A DNA stretch of 64,000 nt from Armatimonadota bacterium (GCA_022563855.1 JADFMN010000004.1:62001-126000); one strand, 5' to 3'; positions 43,399 through 52,405 are shown, counted from the stretch's first letter. Notes: a model not told the origin generated them from the sequence alone. Made by a program: numbers and translations.

Positions 43399-45075
43399 CT
43401 ACGCGGCGACCGACGAGTCGAAATCAAATGAGATGTCCAGTTGCGTCTTCTGCTCGAGGTTGATGACGAACGGAGTGAACAGCGTGCCGTACCGAACCTC
43501 CGGAGCCGGCGTGAAGTTCTTGTTGCTCGACGTCGCCTCAAGACCTGCGCCTAGCAACATCAGCGTGAATCCCGGTGCGTCGCGCTTGCACACGAGCGAC
43601 AACCCCGTGACGGACTCTTTGATCCATACATCACGGCGAGCTTGATCGTGCCAATAGAGCTCATCCGGCGAGAAGAACCTAAAACGGGACTGCTTGAGGA
43701 GCATGAGCGTGTCCTGCAAGTGGCGCTCAGAGTTCTGGTCGACGCACTTGGAGACTCTCAGACTGAACTGAAAGCATCCCTCAACCCGCGCAGTGGATGA
43801 GATGAGTTTATGAATGGCAGCCAGCGGTGTAGTCGTTCCGGGTAAGTGAGCGCAGTACGGCAGTTCGCGGATCTCGAACGGTTCGCCGCCAAACCGAAGC
43901 GGACGGAACATCTGGCACGTGCCGAACAGGTAACCGACCGAACCTGGCTGGACTCCGCCCTTGGACAGAGAGAGCCGAGAGCCTGCGCGCTCTGCCGACG
44001 CGTAGAACCGCGTGTACCCTTGCCACCGCCCGTCCTCGGGGCGCACGCAGGACACACCCTTGGAACCGGCCGTGCGGCTGACCATCAGGTGCTGAGTCCT
44101 CAGGCCGACGTTCTCCCCGTCCACGGACTCCCGGTACAGCAAGCCGATCGAGTGGCCCCAGTCCCTGAGCAGCCGCAGAACGTCGGCGGGCAGCCCAGGC
44201 GGCGCCACCATCCAGGCAGGCCGCATTCCGAAGTTCATCATGATCCTGCGGATTTGCATTACGGTGTCGACGTCTGGGATGTCGCAGTCTATTCCAGCCG
44301 TGGCGACCGTTTTGGCGTTGTCCGGCCATTTCCAAAGCAGGTAGAACGGCTTTTCGCAAGTTTCGATCGATTCAACGATTGCCCTAATCCAAATCTCGCG
44401 GATCACGTCCGCGTGCGGCGTTGCGAAAATCGGCGAAGGGCACCCTTCGACGCACTCGCGATCCTTAGCGTAGTCGAAAACTGTGCCGTCCTCGGCCCGC
44501 AGCACGCCATCCGCAAGGTCGATGCTGTCATCGCCTGGACCAACGGCGTCGCACGATACCGCTCGGCCCATCAGCATCAGGCTCAACGTTCTGCCTACGT
44601 GCGGGCCGAAGTAGATAGCACGGGCTGTTCGCTTCAGCAGGCACTCGCCGTTGCTCTCCGCCAGCACGCATTTCCCGTCGATAGCTTCAGCCCGCTCGCC
44701 GCCGAAGAACAGCGATGCAGCCGACCCGTCCGGCCACAGCCGGTCTGACGTCTCTGGAGCTTCGATGCGAGCCCTCGAGTACCGCTGGTCAGAAACGTGC
44801 CGCAGACCGATCTCTGCCGATAGCCCCCAGGTTGAACCGCTCACGACAAGCCGTCCACCTTGCTCTTGCCAAGCCTGAATGCTCGATTGCTCAGATGCGC
44901 TGAGCACGCTGGCGCCGCAAAGAAGCAGAACGTCCAGGTGATCGATATAGTCGAGCATAGTTCGTTCGACCTCGACATACGGAAGGCCAGCATGGCCGAG
45001 GGCCTCTCGATACCATGCGGCGTAGACGTCACCGTCGGCAAGCAACAGCCCAAGTTGCGCGTAGCCGCTTTTCAC
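43399..45075 (-). CDS. Unknown protein with ThuA/amidotransferase-like and deacetylase-like parts
   Basis: 558 residues, GTG start. The first 110 residues resemble a glutamine-amidotransferase-like fold used in glycan-related proteins (LDVLLLCGASVLSASEQ, then GGRLVVSGSTWG). Residues about 240-330 look like a polysaccharide-deacetylase (NodB) barrel: TVATAGIDCDIPDVDT, then MRPAWMVAPPGLPADVLRLL and GHSIGLLYRE, where an aspartate and a histidine sit where metal ligands would be expected, although the usual HxxxH is not seen. The C-terminal 150 residues are beta-rich. There is no signal peptide. I cannot assign a function; a glycan-related role is a guess. Confidence 0.65.
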   Translation of the reverse strand: MKSGYAQLGLLLADGDVYAAWYREALGHAGLPYVEVERTMLDYIDHLDVLLLCGASVLSASEQSSIQAWQEQGGRLVVSGSTWGLSAEIGLRHVSDQRYSRARIEAPETSDRLWPDGSAASLFFGGERAEAIDGKCVLAESNGECLLKRTARAIYFGPHVGRTLSLMLMGRAVSCDAVGPGDDSIDLADGVLRAEDGTVFDYAKDRECVEGCPSPIFATPHADVIREIWIRAIVESIETCEKPFYLLWKWPDNAKTVATAGIDCDIPDVDTVMQIRRIMMNFGMRPAWMVAPPGLPADVLRLLRDWGHSIGLLYRESVDGENVGLRTQHLMVSRTAGSKGVSCVRPEDGRWQGYTRFYASAERAGSRLSLSKGGVQPGSVGYLFGTCQMFRPLRFGGEPFEIRELPYCAHLPGTTTPLAAIHKLISSTARVEGCFQFSLRVSKCVDQNSERHLQDTLMLLKQSRFRFFSPDELYWHDQARRDVWIKESVTGLSLVCKRDAPGFTLMLLGAGLEATSSNKNFTPAPEVRYGTLFTPFVINLEQKTQLDISFDFDSSVAA

Positions 45076-45213
45076 TGTATTGGCGTACTCCGTCCCCTTG
45101 ATTCAGTTTTCGGCTCACGAGCCTGCGAACATTATGCTCCTGCCGCAACACGGCGTTCAGTAGGCTGCAGAACCCAGATCGCACCACGGGATTTGAACCA
45201 ACAAATAGGTCAT

Positions 45214-45248
45214 GTTACACAAATAAACATAAATCGTATAATTGTGTA
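45214..45248 (+). promoter_or_regulatory. tetR promoter with flanking inverted repeat (likely operator)
   Basis: TATAAT at 45237-45242 with GTTACA at 45214-45219, spacer 17. TACACAA (45216-45222) and TTGTGTA (45242-45248) form an inverted repeat that frames the promoter core with a 19-bp gap, as expected for autorepression by a dimeric TetR protein. The leader before the ATG at 45254 would be about five bases. Confidence 0.55.
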
Positions 45249-45253
45249 GTACC

Positions 45254-45859
45254 ATGATTGTTATGCCAGTTGCGGAAGCAGTCTCAACGGAACAGGCGAT
45301 TCTGGACGCCGCCGATCGGATGATCGGTCGCTACGGCCTGCGCAAGACGACCATGGAGGACGTGGCCCGGGAAGCCGGGTTCAGCCGCGGGACCGTCTAC
45401 GGCTACTTCAGGTCCAAGCAGGACCTGGCCTTGGCGTCGATCGACCGCGTGGTCATGCAGGCGCACGAGCAGATGGATAGGGAGTCGCGAACCGGCGAGA
45501 CTCCGGCCGAGCGGCTGTATCGGATGCTCGTCGCACGGGTGGCAGCCAGGATCGAAAAGGTGCGGGATAGCACCCAGAGCCTCGACACGATCTTCGCCGA
45601 GGTCCGGCCAGCGTATATGCAGAGGAGACGGGCGTACTTCGATCAAGAGGCGCGGATGCTGGCTGAGGTCATCGAGCACGGCCAGCGGATGAACGACTTC
45701 GGCACGATGAACGCCTTAGAGACGGCGCAGCTCTTCGTCGAGGCCACGAACGCCTACATCCCGTACAGCCTCAGCCTAGAAGAACTCCAACAGCCTGGGG
45801 ACCTTCAGGGCCGAATTGAGAAAATGGCGGCGATTCTCGTCGCCGGAATCAGTCGATAA
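45254..45859 (+). CDS. TetR/AcrR family transcriptional regulator
   Basis: About 201 residues. The N-terminal helix-turn-helix is clear: AILDAADRMIGRYGLRKTTM, then EDVAREAGFSRGTVYGYF, followed by the helix SKQDLALASID. The C-terminal ligand-binding domain is helical and unassigned. No transporter or enzyme gene is adjacent, so the main target seems to be its own promoter, with others elsewhere. The ATG at 45254 follows the promoter; a second ATG at 45263 is possible. Confidence 0.92.
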   Translation: MIVMPVAEAVSTEQAILDAADRMIGRYGLRKTTMEDVAREAGFSRGTVYGYFRSKQDLALASIDRVVMQAHEQMDRESRTGETPAERLYRMLVARVAARIEKVRDSTQSLDTIFAEVRPAYMQRRRAYFDQEARMLAEVIEHGQRMNDFGTMNALETAQLFVEATNAYIPYSLSLEELQQPGDLQGRIEKMAAILVAGISR

Positions 45860-45924
45860 TTGCTTGCGGCAAGCACTGGCCCGGAGGCCGGGGAAGGCAT
45901 CTCGGCACGCCTCAGATAGAGCGG

Positions 45925-45948
45925 CGTCCTCCTGGGCGACCTTGGCTT
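45925..45948 (-). repeat. Dispersed 24-bp repeat, copy 1
   Basis: Its minus strand begins AAGCCAAGGTCGCCC and ends GAGGACG, identical over 24 bp to 56581-56604 on the plus strand. Both copies are intergenic. Confidence 0.8.
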
Positions 45949-46041
45949 TCGCTCCCCTGTTCATTTGACTTGCAGCGCTGGAAGCTGAAATGGCAGGAGC
46001 CAGTCGCAAGCGAGGTGTCACAGGATCCTCTCCTTCGTCAA

Positions 46042-46069
46042 GCTCAGGACAGGCTCACTCAGGATGACG
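46042..46069 (+). repeat. Dispersed 28-bp repeat, copy 2
   Basis: Differs from the copy at 20528-20555 at one base in 28 (A for G in the middle CTC-ACTC section). Confidence 0.8.
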
Positions 46070-46160
46070 TGCCACGCCCCAAGCGAACACGGACAAACTC
46101 TGCGGGCCTGACCGTGGCACACCAAACCCCCGAACCCCCCGCAGGTAACCTAACGTCGCT

Positions 46161-48170
46161 ATGGCCAAGCGCCCAATTACGGCGGCCGACCTGCTGAAGA
46201 TTCAGTTCGTCTCCGACCCGCAGATGAGCCCTGACGGATCGCGAGTCCTGTTCGTAAAGACGCACGTCGACAAGGACAAGAACAAGTACGTCGGTAACCT
46301 CTTTACCGTCGATGTCGAGAGCGGCGAAGTAAAGCAGTGGACGCAGGGCGAGAAGCCTGGCGGCATGGGGCGCTGGTCGCCTGACGGCTCTTCGATAGCC
46401 TTCGTTGCCGGTCGCGTTGACAGTTCGTCGCAGGTTTTCATCCTGCCGACCGAAGGAGGCGAGGCGCGCAAGCTGACGTCGCTGCCAGAGGGCGCGATCG
46501 GTGAGATCAAGTGGTCGCCAGACGGACTGCGCATCGCCTTCACCTTCCGCGAGGTTGCCGAAGATCGCACGAGCAAAGCAAGCAAAGAGCGCAAAGAGAA
46601 AGGCGGAAGCCCGCCGCCGTGGGAGATCGACGAGCTGTGGTACCGCATGGACGAAGACGGTTACTTCGGCGGCCAGAGGTTCAAGCTGTACGTCGTCGAC
46701 GTCGCGACCGGCGAGCACCGAATGCTGTACGGCAAGGACAAGCTCGGATTCTACAGTTTCGACTGGCTGCCGAACAGCTCCGGCCTCGCGGTCGCGCACT
46801 CGGCGCACCGCAAAGAGCCATTGCTGAAAAAGCCGAACGACCAGGTCTACATCGTGCCGCTCAACGGCAAGGTCAAGATGATCTCCGGCCTCGCGAAAGG
46901 GCCGAAGGGGAACCTCAAAGTCTCGCCGGACGGAAAGCAGGTCGCGTTCCTCGGCGACCACATCCAAGAAGAGGTGTGGGGCATGCGGAACACCCGGCTT
47001 TACGTTGCGCCGATGCGCGGCGGCGGGCAGAGGTGCCTCAGCGAACGGTCCGACTTCTGCCTCGCAACGTACACCCTGAGCGACACCGGTGCGGGGGGAG
47101 AGGGCGTTCTCGAATGGGCGCCGAACGGCAAGAGCATTTTCGTCATGGCCGGCACCGAGGGCACCGCGCAAATCGGCAAAGTCTCGGTCGCAAGAGGCGG
47201 AGTCAAGCTCCTGACAGAGGGCCAACACGTGCTCGCGCCAGGTTCAACAAGCGCGGACGGCAAGATGATGGCTCTCACGCGAGGCACGACAACCTCTCCA
47301 GCAGAGGTCGCCGTCTTCGACGGAGAGGAAGTCAGGGTACTAACGGATTTCAACAAGCAGCTCTTGAAAGATATCGAGATTTCAAAGCCGGTCGGTACGT
47401 GGGTGACCTCTGCAGACGGAACGAAAGTCCACACCTGGGTCATGAAGCCGCCACGGTTCAAGAGAGGCCGGAAGTACCCGGCGGTCTTGGAGATCCACGG
47501 CGGGCCGCACTGCCAGTACGGCTGGGCGTTCTTCCACGAGTTCCAACTGCTCGCCGCGCAGGGTTACGTCGTGGTGTTCAGCAACCCGCGCGGGTCGAAG
47601 GGGTACGGCGAGGCGTTCTGCGAGGCGATCCGGCGCGATTGGGGCAACAAGGACTGGGCCGACGTCGAGGCCGTCAAGGATTGGATGGCTTCGCGGAGCT
47701 ACGTCAACACGAAGAAGATGGGCGTGATGGGCGGCTCGTACGGCGGGTTCATGACCAACTGGGCGATCGGCCACACCAACGACTTCGTCGGCGCGATCAC
47801 CGACCGCTGCGTGTTCAACTGGACCTCGATGGCCGGCAACAGCGACTTCCCGCTCAACCGCGACGACTACTTCGGCGGCTGCGCGTGGGGACCGCTCAAG
47901 AACATCGAGGATCTATGGCGACAGTCGCCGTGCTCCAGCTTCGACAAGGTCAAGACCCCGACGCTCGTGATACACAGCGAGGGCGACCTGCGCTGCAACG
48001 TCGAGCAGGCCGAGCAGGTGTTCTACGTGCTGAAGTCGATCGGTGTCGAGACGCGCTTCGTGCGGTATCCGGCGAACTCCTCTCACGGCCTCTCCCGCAA
48101 CGGCCCCCCGGACCTGCGGATTCACCGGCTTGGGGAGATCGTAGACTGGTGGAAAAGGTGGCTACAATAG
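46161..48170 (+). CDS. S9 family peptidase (prolyl oligopeptidase / acylaminoacyl-peptidase type)
   Basis: 669 residues: an N-terminal beta-propeller with TolB/PD40-like blades (QMSPDGSRVLFV, RWSPDGSSIAFVAG, KVSPDGKQVAFLG) and a C-terminal alpha/beta hydrolase. The serine is Ser526 in GGSYGG, the aspartate lies in SEGDLRC and the histidine in NSSHGLSR. No signal peptide, so likely cytoplasmic, acting on short peptides. The start ATG at 46161 is preceded by no strong ribosome site. An extended frame inside this gene on the same strand is a shadow. Confidence 0.94.
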   Translation: MAKRPITAADLLKIQFVSDPQMSPDGSRVLFVKTHVDKDKNKYVGNLFTVDVESGEVKQWTQGEKPGGMGRWSPDGSSIAFVAGRVDSSSQVFILPTEGGEARKLTSLPEGAIGEIKWSPDGLRIAFTFREVAEDRTSKASKERKEKGGSPPPWEIDELWYRMDEDGYFGGQRFKLYVVDVATGEHRMLYGKDKLGFYSFDWLPNSSGLAVAHSAHRKEPLLKKPNDQVYIVPLNGKVKMISGLAKGPKGNLKVSPDGKQVAFLGDHIQEEVWGMRNTRLYVAPMRGGGQRCLSERSDFCLATYTLSDTGAGGEGVLEWAPNGKSIFVMAGTEGTAQIGKVSVARGGVKLLTEGQHVLAPGSTSADGKMMALTRGTTTSPAEVAVFDGEEVRVLTDFNKQLLKDIEISKPVGTWVTSADGTKVHTWVMKPPRFKRGRKYPAVLEIHGGPHCQYGWAFFHEFQLLAAQGYVVVFSNPRGSKGYGEAFCEAIRRDWGNKDWADVEAVKDWMASRSYVNTKKMGVMGGSYGGFMTNWAIGHTNDFVGAITDRCVFNWTSMAGNSDFPLNRDDYFGGCAWGPLKNIEDLWRQSPCSSFDKVKTPTLVIHSEGDLRCNVEQAEQVFYVLKSIGVETRFVRYPANSSHGLSRNGPPDLRIHRLGEIVDWWKRWLQ

Positions 48171-48223
48171 TAGACATACGTCGGCTAGTTATGTTACCAT
48201 CATCTTGCAGGGAGAATTTACTG

Positions 48224-49099
48224 ATGGGTGATCAAGAATTTGGAAGTTCGTGGACAAGTGACAAGCTAAGAGTATTGAGGGAGTACCTTAGCGCGTATCT
48301 CCACATCCTTAGGGGGCCAAAAGCCAAGGGATTCTACAGACTGACATATCTGGATGCATTTGCGGGTACCGGGAATATTGCGATAGGGAAGCGCGACCCA
48401 AGGGGGCAGGATCGGCTGATTGATGTCGGGGACGAAGAGACCCTAATTGCCGGCAGTGCCCGAGTAGCGCTCGAGCAGGAAATGAGTTTCGACGAGTACG
48501 TCTTCATTGAGCAAAGTTCAGCTAAGGTTGCGCGATTGGAATCGCTCAAGAACGAGTATCCAGAGCGGGCCGACAAAATTCGTGTCGTAAGAGAAGACGC
48601 GAACTCGTTCCTTCAGAGCTGGTCGAAAACAGTATCGAGGCAAACCAGGGCAGTTGTGTTCATCGACCCATTCGGAATGCAGCTCTCTTGGGAGACGATG
48701 GTTTCGCTCGCAGAAACCGGATGTTGCGATGTGTGGATTCTGTTTCCCCTCAGCGCAGTGAACCGTGTTCTAACCGAGAAGGGAAAGTTGCCCGACCAGT
48801 GGGCAAGCAGGCTTGACGTTTTCTTTGGCACCAAGGAGTGGAGGAAGGCGTTTTACAAGGAGCGAGAGGTTGAAACCCTGTTTGGTACCGAGATCGAAAC
48901 TATCCGACAGGCGGATTTCAGTGCCATTTCGGAGTATTTCGCAGACAGGCTAAACGGCATATTTGCCGCCACAATCCGAGAGCCAAGAGTCTTAAGAAAC
49001 AGTCGAGGTACACCGCTCTTCTTGCTTTCATTTGCTACCGCAAATCCTAAATCGGTTAAGGTAGCGATTCGAGTAGCTCAGTACCTAGCGGAGAAATAA
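48224..49099 (+). CDS. tcmP: Three-Cys-motif partner protein TcmP
   Basis: 291 residues. TYLDAFAGTG at 41-50 looks like a SAM-binding motif I, and VVFIDPFGMQ (about 142-151) resembles a degenerate amino-methyltransferase DPPY site; FIEQSS lies between them. This matches the TcmP family, always encoded beside a three-cysteine (Gp37/Gp68-type) protein, as here. The biochemical role of the pair is not established to my knowledge. The ATG at 48224 has GGGAG upstream; another in-frame ATG is at 48191. Codon usage looks less GC-rich than its neighbours, hinting at transfer. Confidence 0.85.
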   Translation: MGDQEFGSSWTSDKLRVLREYLSAYLHILRGPKAKGFYRLTYLDAFAGTGNIAIGKRDPRGQDRLIDVGDEETLIAGSARVALEQEMSFDEYVFIEQSSAKVARLESLKNEYPERADKIRVVREDANSFLQSWSKTVSRQTRAVVFIDPFGMQLSWETMVSLAETGCCDVWILFPLSAVNRVLTEKGKLPDQWASRLDVFFGTKEWRKAFYKEREVETLFGTEIETIRQADFSAISEYFADRLNGIFAATIREPRVLRNSRGTPLFLLSFATANPKSVKVAIRVAQYLAEK

Positions 49100-49819
49100 A
49101 TGGCTTCGACAAGCTCGATCGAGTGGACGAACATGACGTGGAACCCGGTGACGGGATGCACGAAGGTCAGTCAGGGCTGTAAGCACTGCTACGCCGAGCG
49201 CATGGCGAAGCGGCTCAAGGCGATGGGTACGGAGCGGTACAAAAACGGGTTCAAACTGACCCTCCATCCTGATCTGATCGAACTGCCGAAGCAATGGAAA
49301 AAGCCGCGCCTTATCTTCGTGAACTCCATGAGCGACCTCTTCCACGAGAATATCCCGCTGGAGTTCATCGAACAGATATTCACGACGATCAAGGAGTGCC
49401 CGCAGCACACTTTCCAGGTGCTAACGAAGCGGAGCGAGCGACTGTCGCAGGTAGCCGGGGAGCTTGAATGGCCTGAGAATCTGTGGATGGGGGTCAGCAT
49501 CGAGGACGACCGCGTTATACAGCGTGTCCATGATCTGCGGACAGTTCCTGCGGCTGTAAGATTCCTCTCTTGTGAACCGCTCATCGGCCCGCTGGACGAT
49601 CTTCCGCTCGACGGGATCCACTGGGTCATCGTCGGGGGCGAGTCCGGCCCGAAGGCGAGACCGATGGACGGTGACTGGGCCCGCTCGATCCGAGCCCAAT
49701 GCTATGACGCCAATGTCAAGTTTTTCTTCAAGCAGTGGGGCGGTGTGCGCAAGCATGTGACCGGCAGGGAGCTTGACGGAAAATTCTACGATGACATGCC
49801 GGCGCGCGCATTTTCGTAG
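49100..49819 (+). CDS. Phage Gp37/Gp68 family (DUF5131) three-Cys-motif protein
   Basis: 239 residues. The N-terminus [14 protein letters not shown] is diagnostic of DUF5131, with cysteines 20, 27 and 30 spaced C-x6-C-x2-C, suggesting an Fe-S cluster as in radical SAM-like proteins. Later motifs NSMSDLFHE and [14 protein letters not shown] are also typical. It begins right after the tcmP stop (TAA then ATG), so the two are one unit. Found in phages and mobile regions. Function unknown. Confidence 0.9.
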   Translation: MASTSSIEWTNMTWNPVTGCTKVSQGCKHCYAERMAKRLKAMGTERYKNGFKLTLHPDLIELPKQWKKPRLIFVNSMSDLFHENIPLEFIEQIFTTIKECPQHTFQVLTKRSERLSQVAGELEWPENLWMGVSIEDDRVIQRVHDLRTVPAAVRFLSCEPLIGPLDDLPLDGIHWVIVGGESGPKARPMDGDWARSIRAQCYDANVKFFFKQWGGVRKHVTGRELDGKFYDDMPARAFS

Positions 49820-50134
49820 TCACCACGTATACACTCAAACGTACGTCGGGTACCCGGTCGGTGGCGGGTCGTGGAGCTTCACGCCGCTGACGAATCGGCA
49901 AAAGGTGTCCGAAAAACGTCCCCTCTCCCGGAGCGGAGTTTTCGGCAAAACCGCAGGTCACCAGTTCCGGGGGAGGGACAGGGAGGGGGTAGAAAGCAGT
50001 ACTTTGGCGAAGACTGAGCAGCGCCTCCAATCTGGCGACCCGTCCCGTCTGCGCAGGGCAGGCGCTCGCTCATGACATCCCGCCCGACCGCCGCGCGTCT
50101 ATCCAGTAGACTCGCCTCGAAAGGAGCCGGCAAA
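49820..50134. other. Intergenic region without a supported gene
   Basis: About 315 bp. It includes a segment near 49918-49990 (CCCTCTCCCGGAGCGGAG and a G-rich AGGGACAGGGAGGGG) that looks like repeat debris. The only ORFs are short and lack ribosome sites. AAAGGAG at the right end is the ribosome site of the next gene. Confidence 0.55.
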
Positions 50135-50746
50135 ATGCTGACCGCGATCTTATTAACGATACTCGCTACCTCGCCTTCCACGTACGCAAACGACGTCGTC
50201 TACAAGCTGGACGGAGTAGGCATCATCGCTCCAGATGAGACTGCGGCACGGTACGCGATCGCGAGGCTCAGAGAGCTGAACAAGGGGTTCTACCGGGTCG
50301 AACCGATGGACGACGGCACTTTCTACCTCGACTACAGTCGGAGCCTGCTCCACGATCCGCAAAGAGTGTCGACCATTCTCAAAGGCGAATACAGAGAACC
50401 GGATGTCCACGTCGCGCAAGGCGCGGTGGAGGAGGAGGGCGCGCGGTCCAGTACTTTCGCTAAGAGGGTCGAAGGCGGACTGTCGGTGACCGCCAGTTCC
50501 AGCGACCTGCACGACGTCCTCTTCGACGTCATGAAGGAAGCGCGGCGCTCGTACCAAGTCGGGCCGAGAGTCAATGGGGTGGTCACGTTCAGTTACACCT
50601 CAGAATCGATCGAGTCGATCGTGGGCATACTTTCGCGACAGGTCAACGCCCTGTTCTTGATCGAAGGCAAAGATCTGATCTTTATCGACGACGCTGGCAT
50701 TATAAAGAGGAGGAACGTCGGCTTTCGCGGCATCCGTCCCTATTGA
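50135..50746 (+). CDS. Secreted protein with an STN/secretin-N-like domain
   Basis: 203 residues from the ATG at 50135, which has AAAGGAG about 9 nt upstream. A signal peptide (about 1-18) is followed by a beta-rich region and then a segment, about 110-180, that matches the pattern of secretin/TonB N-terminal domains: GLSVTASSSDLHDVLFDVM, GVVTFSYTSESIESIVGIL, FLIEGKDLIFI. No secretin pore is nearby. Possibly a stand-alone periplasmic adaptor. Function not known. Confidence 0.75.
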   Translation: MLTAILLTILATSPSTYANDVVYKLDGVGIIAPDETAARYAIARLRELNKGFYRVEPMDDGTFYLDYSRSLLHDPQRVSTILKGEYREPDVHVAQGAVEEEGARSSTFAKRVEGGLSVTASSSDLHDVLFDVMKEARRSYQVGPRVNGVVTFSYTSESIESIVGILSRQVNALFLIEGKDLIFIDDAGIIKRRNVGFRGIRPY

Positions 50747-51006
50747 TGCGCGGGTGCGGTGGGCAACAGAGCCTGGCCAACGAACACACGCGTCGATACA
50801 GCGACGCCCTCTATTTCATGCCTCCGCGCTTGCAGTCTGCAGGGTTCTTTCTGTGAGTTGCCGACCCGGCTAGCCGGCCCCCCAGCGCCGCGATTCTGTA
50901 CAAAAAGATCGAAAAACCCGAACCCAGTTGGCTCGCAGCCGTCAAACATAACGCAGGGAAGCGACTGCTGCGGCAGGAGGCTGCGTCATGGATATATATA
51001 TCTGAT

Positions 51007-51219
51007 ATGTTACAGACAGATACAAACCTGCAATGGGAAAAACTCAAGGTTGCTGAGCCCAAGCACGAGTTCAGCTACGGCACCATCTACCGGGGCAAGG
51101 TTCCCGGCGGCTGGCTCATCACCATGTTTTGGACGACTGGCCACAGCGATGGCGGGGTCACGATGACCTTCATGCCCGACTCCGACCATAGCTGGGACGG
51201 CGGAACGCTGCCGAACTGA
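51007..51219 (+). CDS. 70-residue hypothetical protein
   Basis: A short ORF with WEKLKVAEP, KVPGGWLITMFW and VTMTFMPDSDHSWDGG, a pattern I recall from small conserved hypothetical proteins with a GGWL...PDPxHxW layout. No ribosome site is seen and the upstream sequence is a TATATATAT run. Modest support. Confidence 0.5.
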   Translation: MLQTDTNLQWEKLKVAEPKHEFSYGTIYRGKVPGGWLITMFWTTGHSDGGVTMTFMPDSDHSWDGGTLPN

Positions 51220-51401
51220 CCCGGCGACAAAGCCGAGTTCAAATCCCCGGTCGCACGGAGAACGCAGTGCGCCGGGCGAGCCCGATTGCGCTAGCCCGGC
51301 AACAAATCTTCTCAATTTCGCGTGGCATGGCTGTCCCGATGTGTGCCGGGATCAACCATCAGCTTGAGTTACTTCCGACGATAAGGTCAGAATCTATCCT
51401 G

Positions 51402-51698
51402 ATGGAGCAAAAGAAGGGCAGCCTCTTGGATGAGTTGAACAAGAACCACAGGCAGTGGGCATTGGGCGGAATCATCGGTCCACCACTGTTCGGCGACGCT
51501 TGGATCGGCAGCGTCATCGGTATTTGGGGAGCCGATTTACTCACGTACTTCGCATTGGGCACTTGTGCTATGGCGACTTTCCTGCTTCCGATTCGCGCGA
51601 TAGTCTGCCTGATCGACAAAGACGATTTCCGCGTTGTGCTGATGTTCCTCGGCTTGGCAGCGATCAACGCGCCGTTCCTGTATTTCTTCTTGCGATAA
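51402..51698 (+). CDS. Small membrane protein, unknown function
   Basis: 98 residues from the ATG at 51402. A charged N-terminus (MEQKKGSLLDELNKNHRQW) precedes three hydrophobic segments (about 22-35, 42-65, 78-96). No family recognised. An in-frame start at 51267 would add a stretch with no conserved look. Confidence 0.5.
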   Translation: MEQKKGSLLDELNKNHRQWALGGIIGPPLFGDAWIGSVIGIWGADLLTYFALGTCAMATFLLPIRAIVCLIDKDDFRVVLMFLGLAAINAPFLYFFLR

Positions 51699-51790
51699 CA
51701 CCCAGACCGCAACAACCTTTCACCAGGTGTAAACCCGCACCGCCGACCGACACTGGCTGACGGTAGCGAGTCCGCAATCAAAAGGACGAT

Positions 51791-52405
51791 CTACTTCAGC
51801 GCCTTGAGATAGATGTCCTTGTACTCGATATCCATCTCAAGCCCGCCATGGAGCTGCAGCGCGAGGCGTCCCTCGGTGCGGCCCTTCGGGTCGTCGATGT
51901 CCGTGATGACCACGCCGTTCACCTTGATCAGGTAGTGCGTGCCGATAGCGGTGACCTCTAGATCGGTCCACTCTCCCGGCTTGTACTTCGACTGATCGTG
52001 AAGCTTGAAGTCGGGGAAGTGCACCCAGCCGCGACCGCCGGTCTCGTAGATCCCGCCGGTCTCCAAAGAAGTGTCGACCTCGACCTGGAACCCGTGCACG
52101 ATCACCTCGTCGTCGACCCTCTCGGTGCGGAAGTAGAACCCGCTGTCGCCCGCGCGGATGCGGAACTTGAGCTTCGCAGTGAAGTTCTTGACCGGGTCCT
52201 TCCAAAGAAGAATCCCCTGCGGCTGGTCTTTGGTGCTGGTGCCGGCGATAACGCCGTCCTTGACCTCCCACTTCCCCCCGCCGATCGCGGTCCATCCGTC
52301 AAGCGTCTTGCCATCGAAGATACTTTCGTCGTTTGAGAACTGCTGGCCAGACGCGAGCACTGCGCAGACTGCGACAACGACTAAAACGGATCGTCGAACG
52401 AGCAT
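51791..52405 (-). CDS. DUF1080 secreted beta-jelly-roll protein (3-keto-disaccharide hydrolase type)
   Basis: 204 residues with a signal peptide (about 1-20) and the DUF1080 pattern: IFDGKTLDGWTAIGGGKWEV, RAGDSGFYFRTE, GWVHFPDFKLHDQSKYKPGE, and the closing EGRLALQLHGG. The concanavalin-like domain binds or cleaves sugars; some members hydrolyse 3-keto-glucosides. The substrate is unknown. Confidence 0.9.
   Translation of the reverse strand: MLVRRSVLVVVAVCAVLASGQQFSNDESIFDGKTLDGWTAIGGGKWEVKDGVIAGTSTKDQPQGILLWKDPVKNFTAKLKFRIRAGDSGFYFRTERVDDEVIVHGFQVEVDTSLETGGIYETGGRGWVHFPDFKLHDQSKYKPGEWTDLEVTAIGTHYLIKVNGVVITDIDDPKGRTEGRLALQLHGGLEMDIEYKDIYLKALK

Larger units (their letters stand above)
45860..46160. 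other. Intergenic region with two dispersed repeats
   Basis: No convincing gene. After the tetR stop a small hairpin TGCTTGCGGCAAGCA (45861-45875) has no T-run. The region then holds a 24-bp repeat (45925-45948) whose inverted copy is at 56581-56604, and the second copy of the 28-bp repeat (46042-46069). Short ORFs reading through these repeats were not accepted. Confidence 0.6.

Noticed and set aside
45165-45210. tRNA-like 3' half on the minus strand (GGTTCAAATCCCGTGG)
   Set aside because: The T-loop looks right but the T stem pairs poorly and no anticodon arm, D arm or acceptor stem could be built. At most a tRNA remnant.
46511-48223. Long frame upstream of tcmP inside the S9 peptidase gene
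   Set aside because: Arg-rich shadow translation of the peptidase; tcmP has its own ribosome site and ATG at 48224.
51225-51265. T-arm-like GAGTTCAAATCCCCGG on the plus strand
   Set aside because: No matching stem, and no cloverleaf in the flanks.
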